From: Streptomyces sp. CoH27
GTDB taxonomy: Bacteria > Actinomycetota > Actinomycetes > Streptomycetales > Streptomycetaceae
Direction: 5' to 3'
Assembly (NCBI RefSeq): GCF_020181035.1
Contig: NZ_JAIQYY010000008.1
Location: forward strand, 283,340 to 347,081
Length of the DNA: 63,742 bases
How positions within the stretch are numbered: the stretch's first letter is position 1; each line of letters starts with the position of its first letter. Under the pieces are notes generated by a model. The model had not been told where the DNA came from and searched no databases. It worked only from the letters and a program-made list of their open reading frames with translations. A program made the translations under genes and the position numbers. Shown here piece after piece: positions 54,549 through 63,009 of this stretch.

Positions 54549-54577
54549 GAACCCCCAGGTCAGAGACCCGGGGGTTC
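54549..54577 (+). terminator. Copy of the tRNA terminator after att copy 2
   Basis: GAACCCCC pairs with GGGGGTTC and is followed by a T-rich stretch. It is diverged from the terminator at 51133 but in the same position relative to the att core. Confidence 0.7.
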
Positions 54578-55536
54578 TTTGTTGTCTAGACCGGTGGGCG
54601 GGCCGCGCACCACATTCGCACCATAAGCAGCGGCTAGCTGCCGGTGGGCTTCTCCCTGTGGTGCGCGCTCTTGTTCGTGGGGTGCTTCGCACGCTCGGTG
54701 CAGACCATGTCGTCCAGCCCGGCCGCCACGTCGCGCTGCCGCTCCTCGTCGGAGTGCTGATAGATCAGCGCGGCCTTCTCGGACGACTGGCCGGCGCGGA
54801 CCATCGCGTCCTTGAGGGTGGGCGCCGGAACGGGTCGAAAGCGTGTGTCCGGTGTGACGAAGGTCGTAGAAGCGGAAGCCGTCCGGGAGGCCGACGGCGA
54901 CACGAGCGCGTCGCCACTTCCGGCCGAAGGACGTACGACGGAAGGGCGCGCCCTTCTCGCCGACGAAGACCAGGCCGCCAGGTCCCTTCTCGGCGAACCA
55001 GGCGAGATGCTGTTTCACCTCATTGTGGAGAAAAGCCGGTAGGACTACGGCGCGTACGCCCGCGTCCGACTTGGTCTCGCCAGGGGCCCGCCTGTCGTTG
55101 GTCCGCTCCGGCTCGGCGACGCGGACGCGGATCACCATGCTGTCGGGGTCGACGTCCCGGCGCCGGATGCCGGACAGTTCTTCAGGCCGCATCGGGCCGT
55201 ACGCGCCGAGGTAGACCATGAGGCGCCAGCGGATACCGATGGCGTCGGCGAGGGCGTCAACCTGGGCGGCGGTGGCGATACGGCGTTCAGCGGCCGGCTC
55301 CTTGCCCGCACCTTTGATCCGGCACGGATTGCGGCTGATCAAGTCGTCGTCGACAGCCGCCTCAAGGATGCCCTTGAGGCGGCGGTAGGCCTTGGCGACA
55401 GTTGCCTTCGCTTTGGGAGCAATGCTCAAGACCTGTGGATCGGCCTCGGGTTGGACGTGAAAGGGCGTACCTTCCCGAGTGATCGGTAGGTCACCGAGTA
55501 GACCGACGTTGCACCGTCGGTTGGGAAGGCACGCCC

Positions 55537-56787
55537 ATGCTCAGCGTAGTCAACGAGGACGGCACGACGCAGTCCGGCTCCTTGATCGACGAGATTGTCC
55601 GTGAGGGTGCGAGGCGGATGCTTGCCGCGGCGCTGGAAGCCGAGGTCGACCAGTACATAGCCGAGCTGGCCGCCGAGAAGGACGGTGCCGGCCGCCGTCT
55701 GGTCGTGCGCAACGGCCGTCACCGTCCCCGCACCGTGACCACGGCTGCCGGCCCGGTCGAGGTCAGTGCGCCCCACGTCAACGACAGGCGCGTCGACGAG
55801 GTGACCGGTGAGCGGATGCGGTTCTCCTCGAAGATTCTGCCGCCCTGGTGCCGCAAGTCCCCGAAGATCAGCGAGGTGCTGCCCTTGCTCTACCTGCACG
55901 GACTGTCCTCCGGGGACTTCGTTCCCGCGCTGGAGCAGTTCCTCGGCAGCTCGGCGGGCCTGTCGCCGGCGACGGTGACCCGCTTGACGAAGCAGTGGCA
56001 GGCCGACCATGCCGCCTTCCAGGACCGCGACCTGTCGGCGAGCGACTACGTCTACGTGTGGGCCGACGGCGTCCACCTCAAGGTCCGCCTCGGACAGGCC
56101 CACTCCTGTGTCCTGGTCCTCATGGGGGTGCGTGTCGACGGCACGAAGGAGCTGATCGCCCTGGCCGAGGGACTGCGGGAGTCGACCGAGTCCTGGGCCG
56201 ACCTGCTGCGCGACTGCCGCAGACGCGGCATGAAGGACCCGGAACTGGTCGTCGGCGACGGCGCGATGGGCCTGTGGAAGGCCCTGGCCGAAGTGTTCCC
56301 CGCCGCCCGCCATCAGCGCTGCTGGGTCCATAAAGTTCGCAATGTGGCGAACATGCTTCCGAAATCTGCGCAGCCCGGCGCGAAGAAGGCCCTGCAGGAG
56401 ATCTACAACGCCGAGGACCGCGGCCACGCCGAGAAGGCGGTCGAGGACTTCGCGAAGATCTACGGGGCGAAGTGGCCGAAAGCCGTCAAGAAGATCACCG
56501 ACGACCAGGACGAACTCCTGGCGTTCTACGACTTCCCCGCCGAGCACTGGGTCCACCTGCGCACGACAAACCCCATCGAGTCGACCTTCAGTTCCGTGAA
56601 ACTCCGGACCAAGGTCACCCGCGGCGCCGGCAGCCCGGCCGCAGCCCTGGCCATGGTGTTCAAGCTCGTCGAGTCCGCCCAGGAACGCTGGCGCGCGATC
56701 ACCGGCGCCCACCTCGTGCCCCTGGTCCGGGCTGGGGCTCGGTTCGAGAACGGCGCCCTGGTCGAGCGCGCCGAGGCAGTGGCGTGA
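55537..56787 (+). CDS. IS256-family (mutator-type) transposase
   Basis: 416 residues, full length. Family motifs: IVREGARRMLAAALEAEVDQYI, RNGRHRPRTVTTAAGPVEV, DYVYVWADGVHLKVRL (first Asp), VVGDGAMGLWKAL (second Asp), HQRCWVHKVRNVANMLP, and TTNPIESTFSSVKLRTKVTRG (Glu). The DDE triad is intact, so the element may still be active. Confidence 0.96.
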   Translation: MLSVVNEDGTTQSGSLIDEIVREGARRMLAAALEAEVDQYIAELAAEKDGAGRRLVVRNGRHRPRTVTTAAGPVEVSAPHVNDRRVDEVTGERMRFSSKILPPWCRKSPKISEVLPLLYLHGLSSGDFVPALEQFLGSSAGLSPATVTRLTKQWQADHAAFQDRDLSASDYVYVWADGVHLKVRLGQAHSCVLVLMGVRVDGTKELIALAEGLRESTESWADLLRDCRRRGMKDPELVVGDGAMGLWKALAEVFPAARHQRCWVHKVRNVANMLPKSAQPGAKKALQEIYNAEDRGHAEKAVEDFAKIYGAKWPKAVKKITDDQDELLAFYDFPAEHWVHLRTTNPIESTFSSVKLRTKVTRGAGSPAAALAMVFKLVESAQERWRAITGAHLVPLVRAGARFENGALVERAEAVA

Positions 56788-56894
56788 AAGCCCGGCCGCG
56801 TCAAAGGAACTGGCAACTGCTCGGCTGCGGATGGGCATCGTGTGAGACTTGCGGCATGGACATGGGTCGGGAGTCACGCGGGGAGAAGGACGCA

Positions 56895-57110
56895 ATGACG
56901 GTGGAGATCGTCTTCGCCTTCGTGACGGGCACCCTGCTGGCTGCGGCCGTGTTCGCGGTGGCATTGATCCCGGCACTGCTCCTCGGCGTGTCTGAGCCGA
57001 CGGGGAAGGCGATGCTGATGGGAGGTGCCCTGGTCGGCGCGGCTGCCGGGATATGGCGTCTGGTGTCGGTACTGCTCCGGTTCGACACTCACCGCCGTCA
57101 AGGCCGCTGA
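56895..57110 (+). CDS. Small two-helix membrane protein, passenger of IS256 element
   Basis: 71 residues from ATG 56895 (MTVEIVFAFVTG) with GGAGAAGG upstream; ATG 56856 would add 13 residues. Two hydrophobic helices (about 4-29 and 36-59) and a basic tail RFDTHRRQGR. No family recognised. It lies inside the IS boundaries, so it moves with the transposase. Confidence 0.6.
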   Translation: MTVEIVFAFVTGTLLAAAVFAVALIPALLLGVSEPTGKAMLMGGALVGAAAGIWRLVSVLLRFDTHRRQGR

Positions 57111-57387
57111 GCTCCACGAGGAAGTCGCGGCATTTCCTGCCTGTGGCGTGTAGTTGCTGCGCCAGCAGCGGGTTCCTCAGCGATCCACAGGTCTTGACAA
57201 TTGCTCTCGCTTTGGTGGTGCGAAGCCGCTGGGCACGCCACTCACGGACGCGAGGGGCGGTGATCTCGTCGAGGTCGAGCGCTCCGAACGTGGGAAGGAC
57301 GTAGAGCCGCAGGAGGTGCTCGTACAGGTCCTCGGTGCGAACGGCCAACTCCCGCTCTTCGACCCATTTCTCGGCGCAGATACGGAA

Positions 57388-57538
57388 GTTGGAGTCGGAG
57401 CTCATCTCTCAACTCGACCTGCCCCTGAACCTCGACCAGAACCGCCACGACCCGTTCCACGGCCGCCTCAAGGAAATGAGGTCCCAAGCTCGCCGGCAGC
57501 ACGAGAGTTGGCCATCAGCGCATAACCCGTCGGGTTGA
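57388..57538 (+). pseudogene. C-terminal fragment of a GIY-YIG-type or related Streptomyces protein
   Basis: The frame reads LISQLDLPLNLDQNRHDPFH and then GRLKEMRSQARRQ, which I recognise as the tail of GIY-YIG-like Streptomyces proteins. The N-terminal part is absent; it begins exactly where the integrase N-terminus is cut. The end of the fragment is followed by the IS110 region. Confidence 0.5.
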
Positions 57539-57544
57539 CATCAC

Positions 57545-57787
57545 CAGCTGACTGTGAGGATGTCGGTGGTGCCGCCCGAGGCGGTCTGACCCGCCGACTG
57601 ACCGACGCCCAGGCTGTCTTGTTGATGAAATGTCGGCCGACTCGGGTGGTGCCGCCCTGCGCGCGGCCGGTCGGGCGTTTGTGACCTCATAGGAGCCCGG
57701 CCAAAGGTCCCATCACAGTCTTGTCCTCCCGCCCGACCGGCGCGTGCCACCCCTCATGCGTCGCACGGAAGGACAGCACTCATCAGC
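57545..57787 (+). ncRNA. Possible IS110 bridge RNA region
   Basis: IS110-group elements encode a structured bridge RNA in the non-coding region before the transposase. This stretch has no gene and contains two copies of GGTGGTGCCGCCC (near 57567 and 57643) within GC-rich foldable sequence. Only a folding and conservation analysis could confirm it. Confidence 0.3.
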
Positions 57788-58852
57788 ATGGCAGACGAGA
57801 TAACGGTGATCGGCGGCATCGACACCCACACCGACTTCCACCAGGCCGCAGTGATCGACTCCATCGGCCGGCACCTGGCCACCGAGGCATTTCCCACCAC
57901 TCACGACGGCTACCGCCGTCTACTGGAGTGGCTTCGCTCGCACGGCGAGGTCATGGCCGTCGGCGTCGAGGGAACCGGCGCCTACGGCTCCGAGCTCACC
58001 CGGTGCTTGCGGGCGAACCAGGTCACCGTGATCGAGGTGGACCGCCCTGACCGACGGGCCCGCAGGGCCAACGGCAAGTCCGATCCCGTAGACGCCTTCG
58101 CCGCGGCGACTGCCGTACTCTCTGGCCGGGCCAGCGGGACCCCCAAGACCCGCGACGGCATCGTGGAAGCCATCCGCGCCTTGCGAGTGGTCCGCCGCTC
58201 GGCCGTCAAGGCCCGCACACAGATCATCAACCAGATCCGCACCCTCATCATCACAGCGCCAGGTGAGGTCCGTGAGCGGCTGCGTGCCCTGGCCCCCGCC
58301 GAACTGATCAAGCAGCTGTCACGGTCCCGGCCAGGCGCGGACACCCGCGATCCGGCCTGCGCAGTCAGGATCGCCCTACGGCGTCTGGCCCGCCGCCATC
58401 AATACCTCACCGGGGAGATCGCCGATGCCGACGCCGAGCTGAAGTCACTGGTGTTCGAAGCGGCACCCGCGCTGGTCGCGCTGCCTGGAGTGGGCATCGA
58501 GACCGCCGCCCAGCCCCTGATCACCGCCGGCGACAACCCCGAGCGGCTCACCTCGGAAGCATCGTTCGCGCACCTGTGCGCGGCAGCCCCCATCCAGGCC
58601 AGCTCGGGCCGCACCAACCGGCACCGCCTCAACCGCGGCGGCGACCGCGGGGCCAACCACGCACTCCACATGATCGCTCTGGTCCGCATGCGCTACGACC
58701 AGCGGACCCAGAACTACGTCGCCCGCCGAACTGCCGAAGGCCTGTCCAAGAAGGACATCCTCCGCTGCCTCAAACGCTTCATCGCCCGCGAGGTCTACGG
58801 GCACCTCACCCGTCCCCACCACACACCGAAACCACTCACACAGACCGCTTGA
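57788..58852 (+). CDS. IS110-family transposase (DEDD)
   Basis: 354 residues. The N-terminal RuvC-like DEDD domain shows GGIDTHTDFHQAAV, VGVEGTGAYGSELTR and ARRANGKSDPVDAFAAA. The C-terminal Tnp_20-type domain has LPGVGIETAAQPLIT, FAHLCAAAPIQASSGRTNRH (with the conserved Ser) and LNRGGDRGANHALHMIALVRM. Full length and without lesions, so probably active. Confidence 0.97.
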   Translation: MADEITVIGGIDTHTDFHQAAVIDSIGRHLATEAFPTTHDGYRRLLEWLRSHGEVMAVGVEGTGAYGSELTRCLRANQVTVIEVDRPDRRARRANGKSDPVDAFAAATAVLSGRASGTPKTRDGIVEAIRALRVVRRSAVKARTQIINQIRTLIITAPGEVRERLRALAPAELIKQLSRSRPGADTRDPACAVRIALRRLARRHQYLTGEIADADAELKSLVFEAAPALVALPGVGIETAAQPLITAGDNPERLTSEASFAHLCAAAPIQASSGRTNRHRLNRGGDRGANHALHMIALVRMRYDQRTQNYVARRTAEGLSKKDILRCLKRFIAREVYGHLTRPHHTPKPLTQTA

Positions 58853-58964
58853 CGGTCTATAGGAGCGTCATCAACGGCGGCGAACGATGATGCACCGAAG
58901 CGGCCACAACCGGATCAGCGAGCGATCAGCGGGCCCTGTTCCGGTACGCGGAACCGCATTGCGA

Positions 58965-59014
58965 TCGAACTCGTAAAGCGAAGGTCGTCAGTTCGAATCC
59001 GAGCAGGATCGGAC
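58965..59014 (+). tRNA. Degenerate tRNA 3' fragment (Thr CGT-like)
   Basis: AACTCGTAAAGCGAAGGTCG followed by TCAGTTCGAATCC resembles an anticodon loop with CGT and a T-loop TTCGAAT. The T stem does not pair well and no 5' half was found. It is likely a tRNA relic or old att site. The rest of 58867-59200 shows no gene. Confidence 0.3.
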
Positions 59015-59200
59015 ACTTGCGCCCGTGTCAGCTGCCACCCACTCCCGGGGCCGCCAGCAGTACCAGCACCAATACCCCAAGGTTTGCGTCTGCACGGGTG
59101 ATGACGGGTCAATAACGCTGCATGTCTGACGAATGGCGATTTATGCCAGGTTTATAACTTTCCCGTCATGGAAGCCCGACCTCAGTGTCTGCGAGACTAC

Positions 59201-61282
59201 ATGCGAATTCTGCGACTGAGATCTCTGCTGGCTGCCGCACTGGTCCTCACTGGCTCCGTTGCTGCTTCAGAAGCGCACGCAGCAAATGGGGAACGCCCCA
59301 GTGCTCACGCAGGCCCGCGAAGATCGAACGACTCCGGCCCTGCCGTACATCACGACACTTCGCCGCCGGCGCGCACCCTGCACGAGGCCCCGGTGAAGGG
59401 TGGGGGTGTCCGCCCAACCAGGATTGGACCGTATCCCTCAGCGGTGGTCAGAGACCCAGTAGTGCAGAAACGGTACAAAGAGCATGCCCGCCAGGTGCCC
59501 GTCACCGTCAGCTTCAACGGACTCACGGCGACTGACACCAAGCCGCCGGCGGGGCCGGTTGTGCCGCCGGATCCAAACGCCTCGGTCGGGACCACACAGA
59601 TCGTCGAGACGGTCAACGACTCCTACGCCGTGTACTCCAAGACCGGCGCCACCATCCAGGGGGCGAGACCCACCAACTCGCTGTGGCAGGGATTCGGCGG
59701 GGCCTGCGAGACAACCGACGTCGGCGACGCCGTCGTACGCTGGGACACCCTGGCCCAGCGCTGGGTCACCACTCAGTTCGCGTTCCCCGACGAGAGGACA
59801 GGCCCGTACTTCCAGTGCGTGGCTGTTTCCACGAGCCCCGATGCGACCGGCACCTACAACCGGTACGCCTTCCAGTACAGGGACTTGAACGACTACCCGA
59901 AGCTCTCGGTGTGGCCTGACGCGTATTACGTCACCTACCGCATGTTCGCCCAGGGGACGTTGGCACCCATCGGCACCAAAGTATGTGCCATGGACCGGGC
60001 GCGGATGCTGGCCGGAACACTGGCTGCCCAGCAATGCTTCGACGACCCGGACCACCAAGGGGGGCTTCTCGGTGGGGACCTGGACGGCTCCACGCCACCT
60101 CCTGCCGGAGAACCGGAGTTGGTGCTGGGGCTCCAATCGAACACCAGCTTGGCGTACTGGAAATTCCACGTCGACTGGACCACGCCGGCCAATTCCACCT
60201 TCATCGGACCCACGCCGCTCCCTGTGGCCCCTTTCACCGTCGCTTGTAGCGGCTCCCCGGGTCTCGTGTGCGTGCCGCAAGGTGGTACCACTCAGAGGTT
60301 GGACTCACTCTCGGACAGGTTGATGTTCCGGCTCGCCTACCGCAATTTCGGCGACCATGAGTCCCTGGTGGTCAACCACTCGGTACAGGCCGGTACTTCA
60401 TCCGGGGTGCGCTGGTACGAACTGCGGTTGGTCGGCGGCAACCCCACCGTGTACCAGCAGGGCACGTACGCCCCCGATGCCACCTGGCGGTGGATGGGCT
60501 CCGCCGCCCAGGACCACATCGGCGACATGGCGCTGGGGTACTCGCAGTCCTCCGACAGCACCTTCCCCTCGATCCGTTTCACCGGTCGCCTGACCGGGGA
60601 TCCGCTCGGAACGCTGCCGCTCGGCGAGACCACCGTGCAGGCCGGTGGGGGATCGCAGACCGGCGACGTCAACGCTTTCCGATGGGGTGACTACACGTCC
60701 ACGGCCGTCGATCCGTCGGACGACTGCACGTTCTGGTACACCAACGAGTACCTGCCGGCCACCGGGGAGTACAACTGGAACACCAGGATCGCGTCCTTCA
60801 CCTTCCCGGGGTGCGTGGCCGCCTCCAAGCCTTCGCTGACCATCCACAAGCATCACAGCAAGGACTTCAAGCAGGGCGAGAAGGGCACCTACACCGTCAC
60901 GGTGGGCAACTCCGGTCCCGGCATGACCGACGGCACCACCGTCACCGTCCGTGACATGCTGCCGCCCGGACTCACCGCTCGCAGCATCAGCGGCACCGGG
61001 TGGAACTGCCGCGTGGCCAAGCTCACCTGCACCCGCAGCGACAGCCTCGCCGCCGGAGACAGCTACCCGCCCATCACGCTGAAGGTCAAGGTCTCCTGCC
61101 GCACCAAGAGGCAGGTGACCAACAAGGCCACCGTCATGGGAGGCGGCGACTCGGCGACGCACTCCGCCAACGATCCGACGACCATCAAGAAGAACAAGCA
61201 CTGCGAGGAGCACGGCGACGAGCACGGGAACGAGCACGGCGACGAGCACGGGAACGAGCACGGGAACGAGCACGGCAAGTAG
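59201..61282 (+). CDS. Secreted protein with DUF11 domain and His/Glu/Gly tail
   Basis: 693 residues from ATG 59201 (MRILRLRSLLAAALVLTGSV); an ATG at 59168 adds 11. A signal peptide ends near SEAHA. The large central region (NASVGTTQIVETVNDSYAVY, VVRWDTLAQRWVTTQFAF, YPKLSVWPDAYYVTYRMF) is a beta-propeller-like exported domain of unknown role. DUF11 follows (KGTYTVTVGNSGPGMTDGTTV, to NKATVMGGG). The C-terminus is a run of EHGDEHGN repeats. It is the only intact secreted cargo gene of this mobile segment. Codon use looks like the host. Confidence 0.8.
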   Translation: MRILRLRSLLAAALVLTGSVAASEAHAANGERPSAHAGPRRSNDSGPAVHHDTSPPARTLHEAPVKGGGVRPTRIGPYPSAVVRDPVVQKRYKEHARQVPVTVSFNGLTATDTKPPAGPVVPPDPNASVGTTQIVETVNDSYAVYSKTGATIQGARPTNSLWQGFGGACETTDVGDAVVRWDTLAQRWVTTQFAFPDERTGPYFQCVAVSTSPDATGTYNRYAFQYRDLNDYPKLSVWPDAYYVTYRMFAQGTLAPIGTKVCAMDRARMLAGTLAAQQCFDDPDHQGGLLGGDLDGSTPPPAGEPELVLGLQSNTSLAYWKFHVDWTTPANSTFIGPTPLPVAPFTVACSGSPGLVCVPQGGTTQRLDSLSDRLMFRLAYRNFGDHESLVVNHSVQAGTSSGVRWYELRLVGGNPTVYQQGTYAPDATWRWMGSAAQDHIGDMALGYSQSSDSTFPSIRFTGRLTGDPLGTLPLGETTVQAGGGSQTGDVNAFRWGDYTSTAVDPSDDCTFWYTNEYLPATGEYNWNTRIASFTFPGCVAASKPSLTIHKHHSKDFKQGEKGTYTVTVGNSGPGMTDGTTVTVRDMLPPGLTARSISGTGWNCRVAKLTCTRSDSLAAGDSYPPITLKVKVSCRTKRQVTNKATVMGGGDSATHSANDPTTIKKNKHCEEHGDEHGNEHGDEHGNEHGNEHGK

Positions 61283-61333
61283 CACGGCAAGGACAAGGCC
61301 ATCGTGAGCCTCCTCTAGTCCGTCCATAGCGAC

Positions 61334-61370
61334 GACGAAGGCCACCCGCACGATGCGGGTGGCCTTCGTC
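61334..61370 (+). terminator. Terminator of the DUF11 gene
   Basis: Perfect 17-bp stem with a CGA loop, 51 bp after the stop codon. The rest of the gap to 61673 carries no gene but shows the arm-like motifs shared with 54390-54498. Confidence 0.85.
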
Positions 61371-61673
61371 ATATGGGTGAGGGCTCACCGGAGTCGACGA
61401 GCGGGAGTTGGATTTCCGCATCCGGTGCGCGGCCGGCATGCTGAACTGGCTCGCGTTGGCGCCCATAGCTACCGAACTGGCCGGGCATTCCGCGGCTCCC
61501 CGAACGTCGGCTGAGGTCCACCCGGCCGCCGCCGACTCCGCGCTACGGCGCCGTGCCCACAGCGTGCCCTTACGAGCGGGCGACAACGGTCAACAGCGGT
61601 GCGAACGCCCCCTCGCAGGTCCGCCGAAGAATCACATAACCGCAGGTCACGAGACGGCCGTCCAAGCGCCGTC

Positions 61674-61717
61674 GCTTCCCAAGCTGAGAACGCGAGTTCG
61701 ATTCTCGTCACCCGCTC
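61674..61717 (+). repeat. Attachment-site core, copy 3
   Basis: Differs from the tRNA-Gly 3' end by one base (GAGAACGCG for GAGAGCGCG) and shares CCAAGCGCCGTC upstream with copy 2. It marks the right boundary of the second integrated segment. Confidence 0.9.
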
Positions 61718-61724
61718 CATAGAG

Positions 61725-61751
61725 AAACCCCAGGTCAGTGGCCTGGGGTTT
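61725..61751 (+). terminator. Copy of the tRNA terminator after att copy 3
   Basis: AAACCCCAGG/CCTGGGGTTT, identical stem to 51133-51159, followed by GTTTGTT. Confidence 0.85.
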
Positions 61752-61925
61752 GTTTGTTGTCCAGGGCAATGCTGGATGACGCCGTTGCCACGGTGGACGG
61801 CTGCAGCCCTCCGGTCCGGCCAAAGGGAGGACTTGGCAGCCCAAGTCCGCATGGCCCCTGCTGGTTGTAGCCCGCAGTGTCTGGGCCGGCACCGCACGAA
61901 AGGGCGGTGCCATGGATCCGACTCT

Positions 61926-62144
61926 CGGACCAGGGCCGCGATCGAGGAGCACTGGCGGGCCTCGGAACGCGGGGACACCGAAGCCGAGCACGCCGTCTAC
62001 GCCACGGACGCGATCCTGGACTCCCCGCAGTCAGATGAGCGGTTCCGGGGCCGCGCGACGATCTCCGCGCAACGTGGCGGCCACCCGGCCGACCGACACT
62101 TCACCGTCCAGCGGATCACCGGCCGTGCGAATCTGTGGGTGCCC
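61926..62144 (+). pseudogene. SnoaL/NTF2-like protein fragment
   Basis: AAIEEHWRASERGDTEAEHAVY, TDAILDSPQSDERFRGRATI and HFTVQRITGRANLWV match the N-terminal part of a SnoaL-like cone-fold protein of Streptomyces. After the last motif the sequence loses similarity and no clear start is left, so the gene is broken. Confidence 0.6.
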
Positions 62145-62656
62145 CGGAATCTCCGGGATCCACCTGACCGACGAATCACCGTCGTCTGGACGTCGCCCAA
62201 GGCGTCCGCCACCGCGGGACGAGGTCGCGCGCTGCCCCTGCGGAGGTGGCTGCCGGCCACCGGCCGTCGCGCTCTTCGCGGGGATGTGACCTTTGTTGCG
62301 GTAGAGGAGTCTCAGGCGCGTTCGCCGTTGTGCCATCCGCTGACGGCGGTGGCCGCGGCACATCTCCCGTCGAGGGAGGTCACAGGGCTGTGGGCGGAAG
62401 TGCACGGTAGGAAAGCCGCGCCTGCGGAGAGCAATATCTGTGCCCGTGAAATGAGATATAGGTGCGGCGTACGGCGAGTATTCCTCGAACGCCCGGCGGA
62501 GCGGAATTGTCCACCACGCAAGTCCGATCGCACCGTGCTACCGTCGTTCTCAGTTGCAGGTGTGATTGCCAGAAGGTTTTTCCGACGGCCGATCATCACG
62601 GCGACACGGAATGCGAACAGGCGTATTCCTGACACCGCCTCCGAAGGAGAAACAAC
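62145..62656. other. Non-coding region upstream of cspA
   Basis: About 510 bp with no supported gene. It contains the end of the SnoaL relic and, from about 62440, an AT-richer stretch with the cspA promoter and long 5' leader. Confidence 0.5.
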
Positions 62657-62860
62657 ATGGCTACTGGTACTGTGAAGTGGTTCAACGCGGAAAAGGGTTT
62701 CGGCTTCATCGAGCAGGACGGCGGCGGCCCCGACGTCTTCGCCCACTACTCCAACATCGCCACCCAGGGTTTCCGCGAGCTGCTGGAAGGCCAGAAGGTG
62801 TCGTTCGACATCGCGCAGGGCCAGAAGGGCCCGACGGCCGAGAACATCGTTCCCGCCTGA
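62657..62860 (+). CDS. cspA: Cold-shock protein
   Basis: 67 residues with AAGGAGAAACAAC before the ATG. The OB-fold RNA-binding motifs are RNP1 KGFGFI and RNP2 [22 protein letters not shown] and [12 protein letters not shown] are standard. It is an RNA chaperone. It is normally followed in Streptomyces by a DEAD-box helicase gene, which is broken here. Confidence 0.98.
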   Translation: MATGTVKWFNAEKGFGFIEQDGGGPDVFAHYSNIATQGFRELLEGQKVSFDIAQGQKGPTAENIVPA

Positions 62861-62886
62861 CGCACCGGCACTGACGCATACTTCGC

Positions 62887-62922
62887 AGCTGGGGCCCGCA
62901 CCTTGGGGTGCGGGCCCCAGCT
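62887..62922 (+). terminator. cspA terminator
   Basis: Perfect 16-bp stem with loop TTGG, 26 bp after the stop, followed by CGCTTTATT. Confidence 0.9.
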
Positions 62923-63009
62923 CGCTTTATTCCCAGGGCCATTTGGCCTGGTCTTTTTCGGCCCGTTCTCGCGCTTCTGCGCCGCTCATTCTGCTGCGGA
63001 AATTCCTTG

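Larger units (their letters stand above)
55417..57206 (+). mobile_element. IS256-family element, 1790 bp, with passenger gene
   Basis: Terminal inverted repeats of 26 bp (55417-55442 and 57181-57206) differ at two positions; the left begins GAGCAATGCTCAAGACC. A perfect 9-bp target duplication, TCGCTTTGG, flanks it at 55408-55416 and 57207-57215. It is inserted in the integrase gene. It is longer than usual IS256 elements (about 1.3-1.5 kb) because a small membrane-protein gene lies between the transposase and the right end. A 14-bp inverted repeat (55463-55476/55523-55536) ends at the transposase ATG and may limit expression. Confidence 0.93.
54634..57405 (-). pseudogene. int: Tyrosine integrase, interrupted by IS and frameshifted
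   Basis: The 5' part (57405-57207) reads CAEKWVEERELAVRTEDLYEHLL and VREWRAQRLRTTKA; the 3' part from 55416 continues KATVAKAYRRLKGILEAAVDDDLISRNPCRIKG. Removing the IS and one target copy rejoins them in frame. Catalytic landmarks are GPMRPEELSGIRR (Arg I), FYDLRHTGHTLS (His-Arg-His region) and ALIYQHSDEER (nucleophile Tyr). A frameshift separates DLRHTG from the Tyr segment (54634-54903 frame), and the N-terminus is truncated where it meets a GIY-YIG tail at about 57388. It is non-functional. It lies next to att copy 2, as expected of a tRNA-targeting integrase. Confidence 0.9.
57541..58880 (+). mobile_element. IS110-family element (approximate limits)
   Basis: A complete IS110 transposase gene with about 250 bp of upstream non-coding sequence. 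ATAGGAGC occurs at 57689-57696 and again at 58859-58866, just after the transposase stop, and may mark element ends. As is usual for IS110, no inverted repeats or clear target duplication are seen, so the limits are uncertain. Confidence 0.65.

Noticed and set aside
58915..59112. 65-codon minus-strand frame with RIRTDDLRFTSS
   Set aside because: This is the well-known false protein produced by reading tRNA-like sequence in antisense; treated as a tRNA relic instead.
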